From JAJNPS01 sp031426185 (GTDB lineage: Bacteria > Pseudomonadota > Alphaproteobacteria > Rhodobacterales > Rhodobacteraceae): a DNA stretch of 8,486 nt. How positions within the stretch are numbered: the first letter of the stretch is position 1; each line of letters opens with the position of its first letter. The notes beneath the pieces were generated by a model, which saw nothing but the letters and a program-made list of their open reading frames with translations, was not told where the DNA came from and searched no databases. Location: assembly GCA_031426185.1 (NCBI GenBank), contig JANPKV010000026.1, forward strand, positions 1-8,486. Direction: 5' to 3'. Below are positions 1 through 5,991 of the stretch, in pieces. Made by a program: the position numbers and the translations under genes.

Positions 1-410
1 GTGGCATGCGCCGTGAGGCCGAGGTTCTTCGACGCGGTGAGCGCCTTTTTCACCTGGTCGACCGCCCATTCCTGACGCGCCTTGGGGTTGCCGCGAACGC
101 CGGGGGCGGCAAAGCCGTCGAACGCCGAGTCATAGGCGGGATGCACGGCGACAAGCTGGCCTTGCAGGTGGGTCGAAAGTTCGGTGACCGCGATGCCGTT
201 CTCGGCCGCCTCGCCCTTGAAGGTGTCGCAGTAATCCGTTGAAGATGCAGCCTTTTCCAGATCGAACAGCCGGGCGTCCCAGCTGGGGACCTGCACGCCG
301 TCATAGCCACACTCGGCCGCCCATGTCGTGATGGATTTCCAGCTGTTGAAGGGGGCCGCATCCCCCGCGAACTGCGCCAGGAACAGCGCCGGGCCCTTGA
401 TCGATTTCAT
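1..410 (-). CDS. Sugar isomerase/epimerase-like TIM-barrel protein (N-terminal part, runs off the left edge)
   Basis: 136 complete codons from an ATG at 410; the C-terminus lies outside the window. The translation looks like the first barrel strands of the xylose isomerase-like / AP-endonuclease-2-like TIM-barrel superfamily. A first strand (GPALFLAQF) is followed by a helix ending in AECGYDGVQVP, then a strand ITELSTHLQGQL-like (here AVTELSTHLQGQL) with a histidine where the family often places active-site residues. Members of this superfamily are metal-dependent isomerases, epimerases or lyases of sugars and sugar acids in the cytoplasm. There is no signal peptide. The start is well supported: a perfect AAGGAGG lies 5 nt upstream, inside the regulator's last codons, and the ATG overlaps the regulator's TGA by 4 nt, so the two genes are probably translationally coupled. 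The exact reaction cannot be told from this fragment. By analogy with E. coli ycj-type clusters it may act on a keto-sugar or on a product of the divergent operon, which is inference. Confidence 0.85.
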   Translation of the reverse strand, partial: MKSIKGPALFLAQFAGDAAPFNSWKSITTWAAECGYDGVQVPSWDARLFDLEKAASSTDYCDTFKGEAAENGIAVTELSTHLQGQLVAVHPAYDSAFDGFAAPGVRGNPKARQEWAVDQVKKALTASKNLGLTAHA

Positions 411-1462
411 GTCATTCCTCCTTCTGCATCCAAAGCGACGGGCCGGTCGACATATTGCCAATCCTCCGGCGGCGCTCGATTGATAACGGCCATCATGGCC
501 TTTGCAAGAAACGTCCCTGCGGCACCCACATCCTCGTGCCCGACGATCATTTCGTGCCGGAAACTGCGCAAGAAGGAAATGGCTTCCTTGCCGACCAGAT
601 CAAAGTCGCGGCCAATCACGAAGCCCATCTGTTCGGCCGCAGCGACACCGGCCATCGCGGCGGTGGTGGAGCCGACGACGATGCCGTCGGGTGGGGAGGC
701 CTCCGCGTAGCGCGCGCGCACCGCCGCCCCGATGGCAGAGGATCCGGAATCGCTCGTGGCGGTTTCGAGCAATTCGAACGTGACGCCCTGAATAGCGGCC
801 TCGTCGGCAAATCCGGTCACCATGTGGCGCGCATAGGTCTGATTGCGCGGCGGCGCGATCAGCATGAGCCGCCGTCGCCCGCGCTGTTTCAACGCCCGGA
901 CCGCAAGCCGTGAAAAGGATTCGTTGTCGAAGTCGAAATAGGCATGTGCGATCCCCATGTCGCTACGTCCGTGCGACACAAAGGGAATGCCGCGTTCCGC
1001 CAGATAACGGATGCGCGGATCGTCGGGCTTGGTCTGGTTCAGCACGATGCCGTCGGCGCTGCCGGTCTCCACGATGTAGCGGATCGGCTCCATCGGGTCC
1101 TGGTCCAGAAAGTAGGGCATCACCACCAGATGATAGGCGGTGCCACGCAGGCCGCTGGCGATGGAATAAATCAGCCGCGACGTGTGGTTCATCACATCCG
1201 CCTCGGCCGACAGGACCAGCGCGATGACGTTGGTCTTGCCGGTTCGCAGACGCACACCCGCCCGATTGGGACGGTAGCCAAGCTGGGCTGCCGTTTCGCG
1301 CACCCGCCGCTTGGTTTCCTCGCCGATGTCGGGGGCATCGTTCAACGCGCGGCTGACTGTTGCGATGGCAAGGCCGGTTGCGGCGGCAATCGTCTTCAGC
1401 GTCGGCCGTTCATGATCCGAATCAAGGACGCCAAGCGGCGCGGGGTCGGGTGCTTTGGTCAT
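407..1462 (-). CDS. LacI-family transcriptional regulator of the sugar operon
   Basis: A 351-aa DNA-binding repressor, a normal length for LacI/GalR proteins. Residues 20-65 form the helix-turn-helix (TLKTIAAATGLAIATVSRALN). Ile33-Ala34 occupy the positions of LacI Tyr17-Gln18, which read the operator. Residues 65-77 (PNRAGVRLRTGKT) are the hinge helix, with Leu72 as the likely minor-groove wedge that opens a central CG step. The remainder is the periplasmic-binding-protein-like effector and dimerisation domain (for example DGIVLNQT near 137 and DGIVVGSTTAAMAG near 260). An 18-residue tail precedes the usual family start. The ATG at 1462 is the only good start in frame, but its SD (GGGCGG-like) is poor. 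The gene is divergent from the transporter operon and overlaps the isomerase by 4 nt. It probably represses the transporter operon through the dyads at 1746-1784 and is released by a sugar. The inducer is unknown. Confidence 0.93.
   Translation of the reverse strand: MTKAPDPAPLGVLDSDHERPTLKTIAAATGLAIATVSRALNDAPDIGEETKRRVRETAAQLGYRPNRAGVRLRTGKTNVIALVLSAEADVMNHTSRLIYSIASGLRGTAYHLVVMPYFLDQDPMEPIRYIVETGSADGIVLNQTKPDDPRIRYLAERGIPFVSHGRSDMGIAHAYFDFDNESFSRLAVRALKQRGRRRLMLIAPPRNQTYARHMVTGFADEAAIQGVTFELLETATSDSGSSAIGAAVRARYAEASPPDGIVVGSTTAAMAGVAAAEQMGFVIGRDFDLVGKEAISFLRSFRHEMIVGHEDVGAAGTFLAKAMMAVINRAPPEDWQYVDRPVALDAEGGMT
416..423 (-). promoter_or_regulatory. Shine-Dalgarno of the left isomerase gene
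   Basis: AAGGAGGA on the minus strand, 5 nt before the ATG at 410, matches the anti-SD consensus. It lies inside the final codons of the LacI-type gene (Glu-Gly-Gly-Met-Thr-stop). This fixes the isomerase start and supports expression from the same transcript as the regulator. Confidence 0.8.
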
Positions 1463-1540
1463 GTCGCGCCCGCCCTGCGCAACAAGGCGAGCGGCCCGGT
1501 GCCGGTCATCCTTGCCACTGATTCGCGCACAACTACCGTG

Positions 1541-1554
1541 GCTGCACGTGCAGC
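1541..1554. promoter_or_regulatory. Perfect 14-bp palindrome (possible operator)
   Basis: GCTGCACGTGCAGC reads identically on both strands, centred on CACGTG, 79 bp upstream of the regulator's ATG. Its sequence is unrelated to the AT-rich dyads at 1746-1784, so if it is a site it would bind another regulator, or act in control of the LacI gene itself. A perfect palindrome of this length is expected about once per 16 kb by chance at uniform base composition, so the evidence is only suggestive. Confidence 0.3.
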
Positions 1555-1676
1555 AACCGACCCGGCGACAGGCCCAAGGCGCCCCTTGGAAAAAGTTGCC
1601 GGTTCAAGACCTTCATCGAAGATTTCGCACTGCGGCATGACGGGCATCGCTTGGGTCATTTCCTTGCGCCGGACGG

Positions 1677-1705
1677 ATAATTCCATGCCATAGAACGACT
1701 GTCAC
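1677..1705 (-). promoter_or_regulatory. Candidate promoter of the regulator-isomerase unit
   Basis: On the minus strand, GTGACA (1705-1700; 5 of 6 to TTGACA) is followed after 17 nt by AATTAT (1682-1677; 4 of 6 to TATAAT). If used, transcription would begin near 1670 and leave an untranslated leader of about 200 nt before the ATG at 1462, containing both the 14-bp palindrome and the CCAAGG stem. The match is weak, and alphaproteobacterial promoters are poorly predicted by this consensus. Confidence 0.28.
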
Positions 1706-1732
1706 GGGCTTCTCCACAAGCGAAAAGATTAC

Positions 1733-1760
1733 TTGATTGGCAAAACTATAACGATATAGG
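1733..1760 (+). promoter_or_regulatory. Candidate promoter of the transporter operon
   Basis: TTGATT (1733-1738) and TATAGG (1755-1760) are separated by 16 nt and match the sigma-70 boxes at 4 of 6 each. The predicted start of transcription is near 1767, 30 nt before the binding-protein ATG. The first operator-like dyad (1746-1759) would overlap the spacer and -10 box, and the second (1763-1784) would cover the start site. This is the expected geometry for repression by a LacI-type protein. TTGGCA at 1737-1742 is a better -35 match but has no -10 at a proper distance. Confidence 0.4.
1746..1759. promoter_or_regulatory. Upstream operator-like dyad (O1) for the LacI-type regulator
   Basis: CTATAaCGaTATAG is a 14-bp dyad centred on CG with only one non-complementary pair (lower case). 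LacI-family proteins typically bind palindromes with a central CG step. It shares 12 of 14 bases with the equivalent positions of the next dyad (1767-1780), including the direct repeat CTATAACG. It overlaps the candidate -10 region. Confidence 0.6.
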
Positions 1761-1762
1761 CT

Positions 1763-1784
1763 GTTTCTATAACGTTTTAGAAAC
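1763..1784. promoter_or_regulatory. Downstream operator-like dyad (O2) for the LacI-type regulator
   Basis: A 22-bp dyad with arms GTTTCTA and TAGAAAC around the core tAACGTTt. The only non-complementary pair is T1770/T1777. The centre is CG, as in LacI/GalR operators. Its centre lies 21 bp from that of the upstream dyad, which is two helical turns, so two dimers would sit on the same DNA face. The site ends 1 nt before the SD of the binding-protein gene. In the mRNA the arms could also pair next to the ribosome binding site. Confidence 0.7.
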
Positions 1785-1785
1785 C

Positions 1786-1793
1786 GGGAGGAA
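1786..1793 (+). promoter_or_regulatory. Shine-Dalgarno of the substrate-binding protein gene
   Basis: GGGAGGAA, with core GGAGG at 1787-1791, lies 5 nt before the ATG at 1797. It is strong, fitting the high demand for periplasmic binding proteins, and it abuts the downstream operator dyad. Confidence 0.75.
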
Positions 1794-1796
1794 CGG

Positions 1797-3020
1797 ATGA
1801 AACTGACGAAACTTACGGCGGCGCTTTGCCTGACTGTGGCGATGCCCGCCATGGCGACCGAGCTTGAAGTGACCCATTGGTGGACCTCGGGCGGCGAAGC
1901 TGCTGCGGTTGCCGAGCTTGCCAAGGCGTTCGACGCCTCGGGCGACAAGTGGGTTGACGGCGCCATTGCCGGCGGCGGCGGCACGGCGCGTCCGATCATG
2001 ATCAGCCGCATCACCGGCGGCGATCCGATGGGGGCGACCCAGTTCAACCACGGCCAGCAGGCCCAGGAGCTGGTCGAAGCCGGCCTGATGCTTGACTTGA
2101 CCGACGTGGCCGAAGCCAACAACTGGAAGGAAATCATCTTCCCGCCGAGCCTGCTCGACAGCTGCACCCTCGACGGCAAGATTTACTGTGCGCCGGTGAA
2201 CATCCACTCGCCGGAATGGCTGTGGCTGTCCAACAAAGTCTACGAAGACCTCGGCATTCCTGTTCCGACCAACTGGAACGAGTTCGTAGCAAGCGCGCCG
2301 CAGGTTGACGCTGCGGGCAAGATCCCGCTCGCGCTGGGCAACCAGCCCTGGCAGTCGGGCCTAGCGTTCAGTGCGCTGACGATCGGTGTCGGCGGCCTGG
2401 ACCTGTGGAAGAAGGTCAATGTCGACAAGGACATGGACGCAGCCGCCGGTCCTGAAATGGCAGCGGTCTTCACCGCCGCCGCCGAAGCCCGCAAACTGGC
2501 CACCAAGTCGACGGTTCAGGATTGGAACCAGGCGACAAACCTCGTCATCACCGACGAGGCCGCCGGCCAGATCATGGGTGACTGGGCGCAGGGCGAATTC
2601 CAGGTCGCGGGTGAAGTCGCGGGCAAGGATTACACCTGTCTGCCCGGCATGGGTCTGAATGAGTACATCTCCACCGGTGGCGATGCGTTCTACTTCCCCA
2701 AGAACGACGACCCGGAAATCGAAGCCGCGCAAAAGCGTCTGGCTGCACTTCTGGTCAGCCCTGAAGTGCAGGTCGCCTTCAACCTGAAAAAAGGCTCGCT
2801 GCCGATCCGGGGTGACATTGACCTGGCTGCTGCCAACGACTGCATGAAGAAGGGTCTCGAAATCCTGGCGGGTGGCAACATCGTGCCGTCGGGTGACCAG
2901 GTCTGGTCGGCAGACGTGCAGAAGCAGAACGAAGACCTGATGGTCGAGTTCTGGAAGTCGGACATGGACCCGGTCGCCGCGCAGACGCAGTGGGTTGAGA
3001 ACCTGAAAACTGGTCTCTGA
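1797..3020 (+). CDS. Periplasmic sugar-binding protein of a CUT1-type ABC transporter
   Basis: A 407-aa extracytoplasmic solute-binding protein (family 1, UgpB/MalE-like) that captures the sugar and delivers it to the permeases. Residues 1-20 are a Sec signal peptide with a signal peptidase I site after Ala-Met-Ala (18-20). Cys11 is not in a proper lipobox. From memory, the mature protein resembles the glucose/mannose-binding GtsA-type subfamily: HWWTSGGE at 27-34, NQPWQ at 182-186, GDWAQGEF from 261 and KGSLPIR near 335. Trp28, Trp29, Trp185 and Trp263 are good candidates for stacking on sugar rings. Four cysteines occur in the mature protein (123, 131, 281, 349); 123/131 and 281/349 are plausible disulfide pairs. 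The gene is first in the operon, behind the double operator and a strong SD, and a stable hairpin follows its stop. The substrate is not proven. The neighbouring beta-mannosidase suggests mannose or a mannoside, while the subfamily resemblance would also fit glucose. Confidence 0.93.
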   Translation: MKLTKLTAALCLTVAMPAMATELEVTHWWTSGGEAAAVAELAKAFDASGDKWVDGAIAGGGGTARPIMISRITGGDPMGATQFNHGQQAQELVEAGLMLDLTDVAEANNWKEIIFPPSLLDSCTLDGKIYCAPVNIHSPEWLWLSNKVYEDLGIPVPTNWNEFVASAPQVDAAGKIPLALGNQPWQSGLAFSALTIGVGGLDLWKKVNVDKDMDAAAGPEMAAVFTAAAEARKLATKSTVQDWNQATNLVITDEAAGQIMGDWAQGEFQVAGEVAGKDYTCLPGMGLNEYISTGGDAFYFPKNDDPEIEAAQKRLAALLVSPEVQVAFNLKKGSLPIRGDIDLAAANDCMKKGLEILAGGNIVPSGDQVWSADVQKQNEDLMVEFWKSDMDPVAAQTQWVENLKTGL

Positions 3021-3036
3021 GACCAATTTGTCGATG

Positions 3037-3067
3037 GGGGGCCGTCCGGTTTCGGGCGGCCCCCTTT
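3037..3067 (+). terminator. Strong hairpin between binding-protein and permease genes (attenuator or mRNA stabiliser)
   Basis: GGGGGCCGTCCG (3037-3048) pairs with CGGGCGGCCCCC (3053-3064) around the loop GTTT. This gives 12 bp with one U-G wobble, followed by only TTT. The stem begins 16 nt after the binding-protein stop. The short T-run argues against a full rho-independent terminator. The likely role is partial termination or protection of the upstream mRNA from 3' exonucleases, so that far more binding protein than permease is made, as in malE-malF. An in-frame TTG at 3028 would place the permease start before this hairpin, which is implausible. Confidence 0.65.
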
Positions 3068-3099
3068 CGCACCGAAAGACACCAGGGGGGCAGGGGACG

Positions 3100-3996
3100 A
3101 TGGCAGACACACGCCCACGGGCGCGATGGACCCGCAATATCAGTGCAAAGATCGCGGCGATCCCGATGGTTGCGACGGCCACGGTGATCTTTCTTGGGGG
3201 ATCGATCTGGACCGTCGTCTACTCGTTCACCGACTCCAAGCTGTTGCCCCGCCTGCGTTGGGTCGGCCTGGATCAGTATGAGCGGCTCTGGTCGAACAGC
3301 CGCTGGCTGGTGTCGATCGAGAACCTGATGTTCTTTGGCGTGATGTCGCTGATCTTCACGATCTCCATGGGGTTCTTGCTGGCCGTGCTGATGGACCAGA
3401 AGATCCGCTATGAAGACACGTTCCGCACGATCATGCTGTACCCCTTTGCCTTGTCGTTCATCGTGACGGGCCTGGTCTGGCAGTGGATCCTGAACCCGCA
3501 ATTCGGCATTCAGGGCATCGTGCGCGACTGGGGCTGGGAAAGCTTCAGTTTCGATCCGCTGAACAACCCCGATACGGTGCTTTATGGTCTGCTGATCGCG
3601 GGCCTGTGGCAGGGCACGGGGTTCGTGATGTGCCTGATGCTGGCGGGTCTGCGCGGAATTGACGAGGATATCTGGAAGGCCGCCCGGGTGGACGGCATCC
3701 CGACCTGGAAGACCTATGTCGTGGTCATCATTCCGATGATGCGCCCGGTCTTCATTACCACACTGGTGATCGTGGCCTCCGGCATCATCCGCCTTTATGA
3801 CCTGGTTGTCGCGCAGACCTCTGGCGGGCCCGGCGGCAACGCGTCCCAGGTCCCGGCGATGTACGTCTACGACTACATGTTCCAGGCGCAGAATCTGGGT
3901 CAGGGGTTCGCGGCCTCCACCATGATGCTGCTCAGTGTGCTGATCGTGCTGATCCCTTGGGCCTATCTGGAATTCGGAGGCAAGAAGCATGGTTGA
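3100..3996 (+). CDS. Sugar ABC transporter inner-membrane permease 1 (MalF/UgpA-like)
   Basis: A 298-aa permease forming half of the transmembrane channel. About six hydrophobic segments are visible: residues around 17-42, 70-95, 112-132, 160-185, 220-240 and 270-292. The cytoplasmic EAA loop that docks on the ATPase is at 188-208 (DEDIWKAARVDGIPTWKTY), with the invariant Gly199. I chose the ATG at 3100. It is preceded by G-rich SD-like sequence (AGGGG at 3092-3096), and the frame's longer start (TTG at 3028) would put 24 unlikely residues and the hairpin inside the gene. It overlaps the next permease by 8 nt, so the two are probably translated together and form the heterodimer. Confidence 0.92.
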   Translation: MADTRPRARWTRNISAKIAAIPMVATATVIFLGGSIWTVVYSFTDSKLLPRLRWVGLDQYERLWSNSRWLVSIENLMFFGVMSLIFTISMGFLLAVLMDQKIRYEDTFRTIMLYPFALSFIVTGLVWQWILNPQFGIQGIVRDWGWESFSFDPLNNPDTVLYGLLIAGLWQGTGFVMCLMLAGLRGIDEDIWKAARVDGIPTWKTYVVVIIPMMRPVFITTLVIVASGIIRLYDLVVAQTSGGPGGNASQVPAMYVYDYMFQAQNLGQGFAASTMMLLSVLIVLIPWAYLEFGGKKHG

Positions 3997-4906
3997 CGCA
4001 ACGTTGGACCGGTCGGGGCAGGCCATGGTGGGGGCACGCGGGACCAAACCCAAAAAGCGGCTCAGCGGCCGCAACATCATGTTGTACGGCACACTGATCG
4101 TGGTCTGCCTGTATTACATACTGCCCCTGTGGGTCATGGTCATGACCAGCCTGAAGGGCATGCCCGAAGTGCGCCTGGGCAATATCTTTGCCCCGCCCGT
4201 CGAGATCACCTTCGAGCCCTGGGTCAAGGCCTGGTCCACCGCCTGCACGGGTCTGAACTGTGACGGGCTGAGCCGTGGCTTCTGGAATTCGGTCATCATC
4301 ACGGTGCCGTCGGTGATCCTGTCGATCATCATCGCAAGCGTGAACGGCTACGCGCTGATCAACTGGAAGTTCAAGGGATCCGACATCTTCTTCACGATCC
4401 TGATCTTCGGGTCGTTCATCCCCTATCAGATCATGCTGTACCCCATCGTGATCCTGCTGCGAGAGGCAGGGATCTATGGCACGCTCTGGGGCCTTGTCAT
4501 CGTGCACACCATCTTTGGCATGCCGATCCTGACGCTGCTGTTCCGCAACTATTTCAGCTCCATTCCGGAAGAGCTGTTCAAGGCCGCCCGTGTCGACGGG
4601 GCCGGGTTCTGGGGCATCTATTTCCGCATCATGCTGCCCATGAGCCTGCCGATCTTTGTGGTGGCGCTGATCTTGCAGGTCACGGGGATCTGGAACGACT
4701 TCCTTTTCGGCGTGGTCTACACCAAGCCCGAGCTTTACCCGATGACGGTTCAGTTGAACAATATCGTCAACTCGGTCCAGGGGGTGAAGGAATACAACGT
4801 CAACATGGCGGCGACCTTGTTGACCGGGCTTGTCCCGCTGATCATCTACTTCCTGTCCGGGAAGCTTTTCGTTCGCGGCATCGCCGCCGGTGCCGTGAAG
4901 GGCTAA
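3989..4906 (+). CDS. Sugar ABC transporter inner-membrane permease 2 (MalG/UgpE-like)
   Basis: A 305-aa permease, partner of the preceding one. A charged, Lys-rich cytoplasmic tail of about 28 residues leads to the first membrane span (NIMLYGTLIVVCLYYILPLW). Further spans lie near 100-125, 132-155, 165-185, 215-240 and 270-290. The EAA loop is at 192-212 (IPEELFKAARVDGAGFWG), with the invariant Gly204. The first periplasmic loop carries a cysteine pair, Cys86 and Cys91 (ACTGLNC), just before the conserved GFWNS. I recall similar cysteines in glucose-type permeases of this family. The SD GGAGG at 3976-3980 sits 8 nt from the ATG, inside the upstream gene. The ATPase gene follows after 3 nt. 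Confidence 0.93.
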   Translation: MVDATLDRSGQAMVGARGTKPKKRLSGRNIMLYGTLIVVCLYYILPLWVMVMTSLKGMPEVRLGNIFAPPVEITFEPWVKAWSTACTGLNCDGLSRGFWNSVIITVPSVILSIIIASVNGYALINWKFKGSDIFFTILIFGSFIPYQIMLYPIVILLREAGIYGTLWGLVIVHTIFGMPILTLLFRNYFSSIPEELFKAARVDGAGFWGIYFRIMLPMSLPIFVVALILQVTGIWNDFLFGVVYTKPELYPMTVQLNNIVNSVQGVKEYNVNMAATLLTGLVPLIIYFLSGKLFVRGIAAGAVKG

Positions 4907-4909
4907 CAC

Positions 4910-5989
4910 ATGACGAATTCAATCGAAGTCAAGGATCTGACACTGAGCTTCGGGTCGGTATCGGTCCTGAAGAACATGAATATCGACGTGGCCGAAGGTG
5001 AGTTCATCGTGCTCTTGGGACCGTCAGGATGTGGCAAGTCCACGTTGCTGAACTGCCTCGCGGGGTTGCTGGACATCACCGACGGGCAGATCTGGATCAA
5101 GGGCAAGAACGTGACCTGGGCCGAACCGTCCGAGCGGGGCATCGGGATGGTATTCCAGTCCTACGCGCTTTATCCCCAGATGACGGTGCGCGGGAATCTT
5201 TCGTTCGGGCTGAAGAATGCGCGCATGCCCCAGGCCGAGATCGACAAGCGGGTGGCGCGTGCGGCCGAGATCCTGCAGATCCAGCCGCTGCTGGACCGCA
5301 AACCCGGCGCTTTGTCGGGTGGCCAGCGTCAGCGCGTGGCGATCGGGCGGGCGTTGGTGCGTGATGTGGATGTGTTCCTGTTCGACGAGCCGCTATCCAA
5401 CCTCGATGCCAAACTGCGCAGCGAACTGAGGGTGGAGATCAAGCGCCTGCACGCGCGGCTGAACAACACGATGGTCTATGTCACCCATGACCAGATCGAG
5501 GCGCTGACCTTGGCGGACCGGATCGCGGTGATGAAGGGGGGCGTGATCCAGCAGCTGGCCGATCCCCAGACGATCTACAACAAACCTGTGAACCTGTTCG
5601 TCGCGGGCTTCATCGGCAGCCCGGCCATGAACATGCTGTCGGGCAAGACCGTCGACGGGGGCCGCGCGTTCCAGTTCGGGGCGACGCGGATCGACCTGGC
5701 GGGTTATGATGGTGGTGCCGTGCTGGAGCGCGATCAGGCGATCCTTGGGCTGCGGCCCGAGCATATCACCATTTCGGACGCTCCCGTCCCCGGCCGGTCG
5801 ATCCCGGCCGAGGTGGAAATCCACGAAAATCTTGGTGCCGACAGTCTTTTGTGGCTCAAGGCCGAGGGCCGCGAGATGTGCGTCCGCATCCCGGTCGAAG
5901 GGCAGCGGAACACCGGCACCTTCGTGCACCTTGTGCTTGATCTGGCCAAGGCATCGCTCTTTGACACCAAGACCGAACTGAGGATTTGA
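4910..5989 (+). CDS. Sugar ABC transporter ATP-binding protein (MalK/UgpC-like)
   Basis: A 359-aa cytoplasmic ATPase that powers the transporter. All nucleotide-binding motifs are intact: Walker A GPSGCGKST at 37-45, Q-loop Gln83 in FQSYALYP, signature LSGGQRQR at 135-142, Walker B FLFDEP at 156-161, D-loop SNLDAKLR from 163, and the switch His193 in VTHDQ. Residues from about 235 to the end form the OB-fold/TOBE regulatory domain, with GLRPEHI at 280-286. Length is normal for CUT1 ATPases. The start is supported by GAAGGG (4897-4902), 7 nt upstream. The gene begins 3 nt after the second permease and is followed 2 nt after its stop by the beta-mannosidase start. I left the symbol empty because malK, ugpC and msmK names are applied interchangeably to this type. 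Confidence 0.95.
   Translation: MTNSIEVKDLTLSFGSVSVLKNMNIDVAEGEFIVLLGPSGCGKSTLLNCLAGLLDITDGQIWIKGKNVTWAEPSERGIGMVFQSYALYPQMTVRGNLSFGLKNARMPQAEIDKRVARAAEILQIQPLLDRKPGALSGGQRQRVAIGRALVRDVDVFLFDEPLSNLDAKLRSELRVEIKRLHARLNNTMVYVTHDQIEALTLADRIAVMKGGVIQQLADPQTIYNKPVNLFVAGFIGSPAMNMLSGKTVDGGRAFQFGATRIDLAGYDGGAVLERDQAILGLRPEHITISDAPVPGRSIPAEVEIHENLGADSLLWLKAEGREMCVRIPVEGQRNTGTFVHLVLDLAKASLFDTKTELRI
5980..5984 (+). promoter_or_regulatory. Shine-Dalgarno that decides the beta-mannosidase start
   Basis: GAGGA lies 7 nt before a TTG at 5992 but only 1 nt before the alternative in-frame TTG at 5986. This favours 5992, which gives N-terminal LDLAGVWSL, the usual opening of GH2 beta-mannosidases. The gene would then begin 2 nt after the ATPase stop. 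No in-frame ATG lies near this point, so a TTG start seems real and would lower the translation rate. Confidence 0.6.
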
Positions 5990-5991
5990 CA

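Larger units (their letters stand above)
1463..1732. other. Non-coding divergent region, regulator-proximal part
   Basis: No convincing gene lies between the regulator start and the transporter promoter. A minus-strand frame of 75 codons (1459-1686) ends in an ATGA overlap with the regulator's start. However, it has no recognisable domain, its third codon positions are less GC-biased than those of neighbouring genes, and no SD was seen. Other contents are a perfect 14-bp palindrome at 1541-1554, a small stem CCAAGG-4 nt-CCTTGG at 1574-1589, and a weak minus-strand promoter candidate at 1677-1705. The whole divergent gap to 1796 is 334 bp, longer than needed for two simple promoters. Confidence 0.5.

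Noticed and set aside
1574..1594. Rho-independent terminator in the divergent region (CCAAGG stem next to five A)
   Set aside because: The stem is only 6 bp, and on either strand the homopolymer is on the wrong side or of the wrong base for a U-tract terminator.
944..1693. Plus-strand open frame (249 codons) across the regulator and the divergent region
   Set aside because: Most of it is antisense to the LacI-type gene; it has no family resemblance and no SD.
1797..1856. Lipoprotein signal in the sugar-binding protein (Cys11)
   Set aside because: The residue before Cys11 is Leu and the context is not a lipobox; an Ala-Met-Ala signal peptidase I site at 18-20 fits better.
3028..3099. Upstream TTG start for permease 1
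   Set aside because: It would place the strong hairpin within the coding region and has no SD; the ATG at 3100 has a G-rich SD and gives a normal N-terminus.
2779..4092. Long minus-strand open frame (437 codons) opposite the binding protein and permease 1
   Set aside because: It lies antisense to two well-supported genes, is full of Arg, His, Asp, Gln and Pro without any domain, and is explained by GC-rich third positions on the coding strand.
3932..4909. Minus-strand open frame (325 codons) opposite permease 2
   Set aside because: Asp/His/Gln/Arg-rich shadow of the membrane-protein codons; no start signal or domain.
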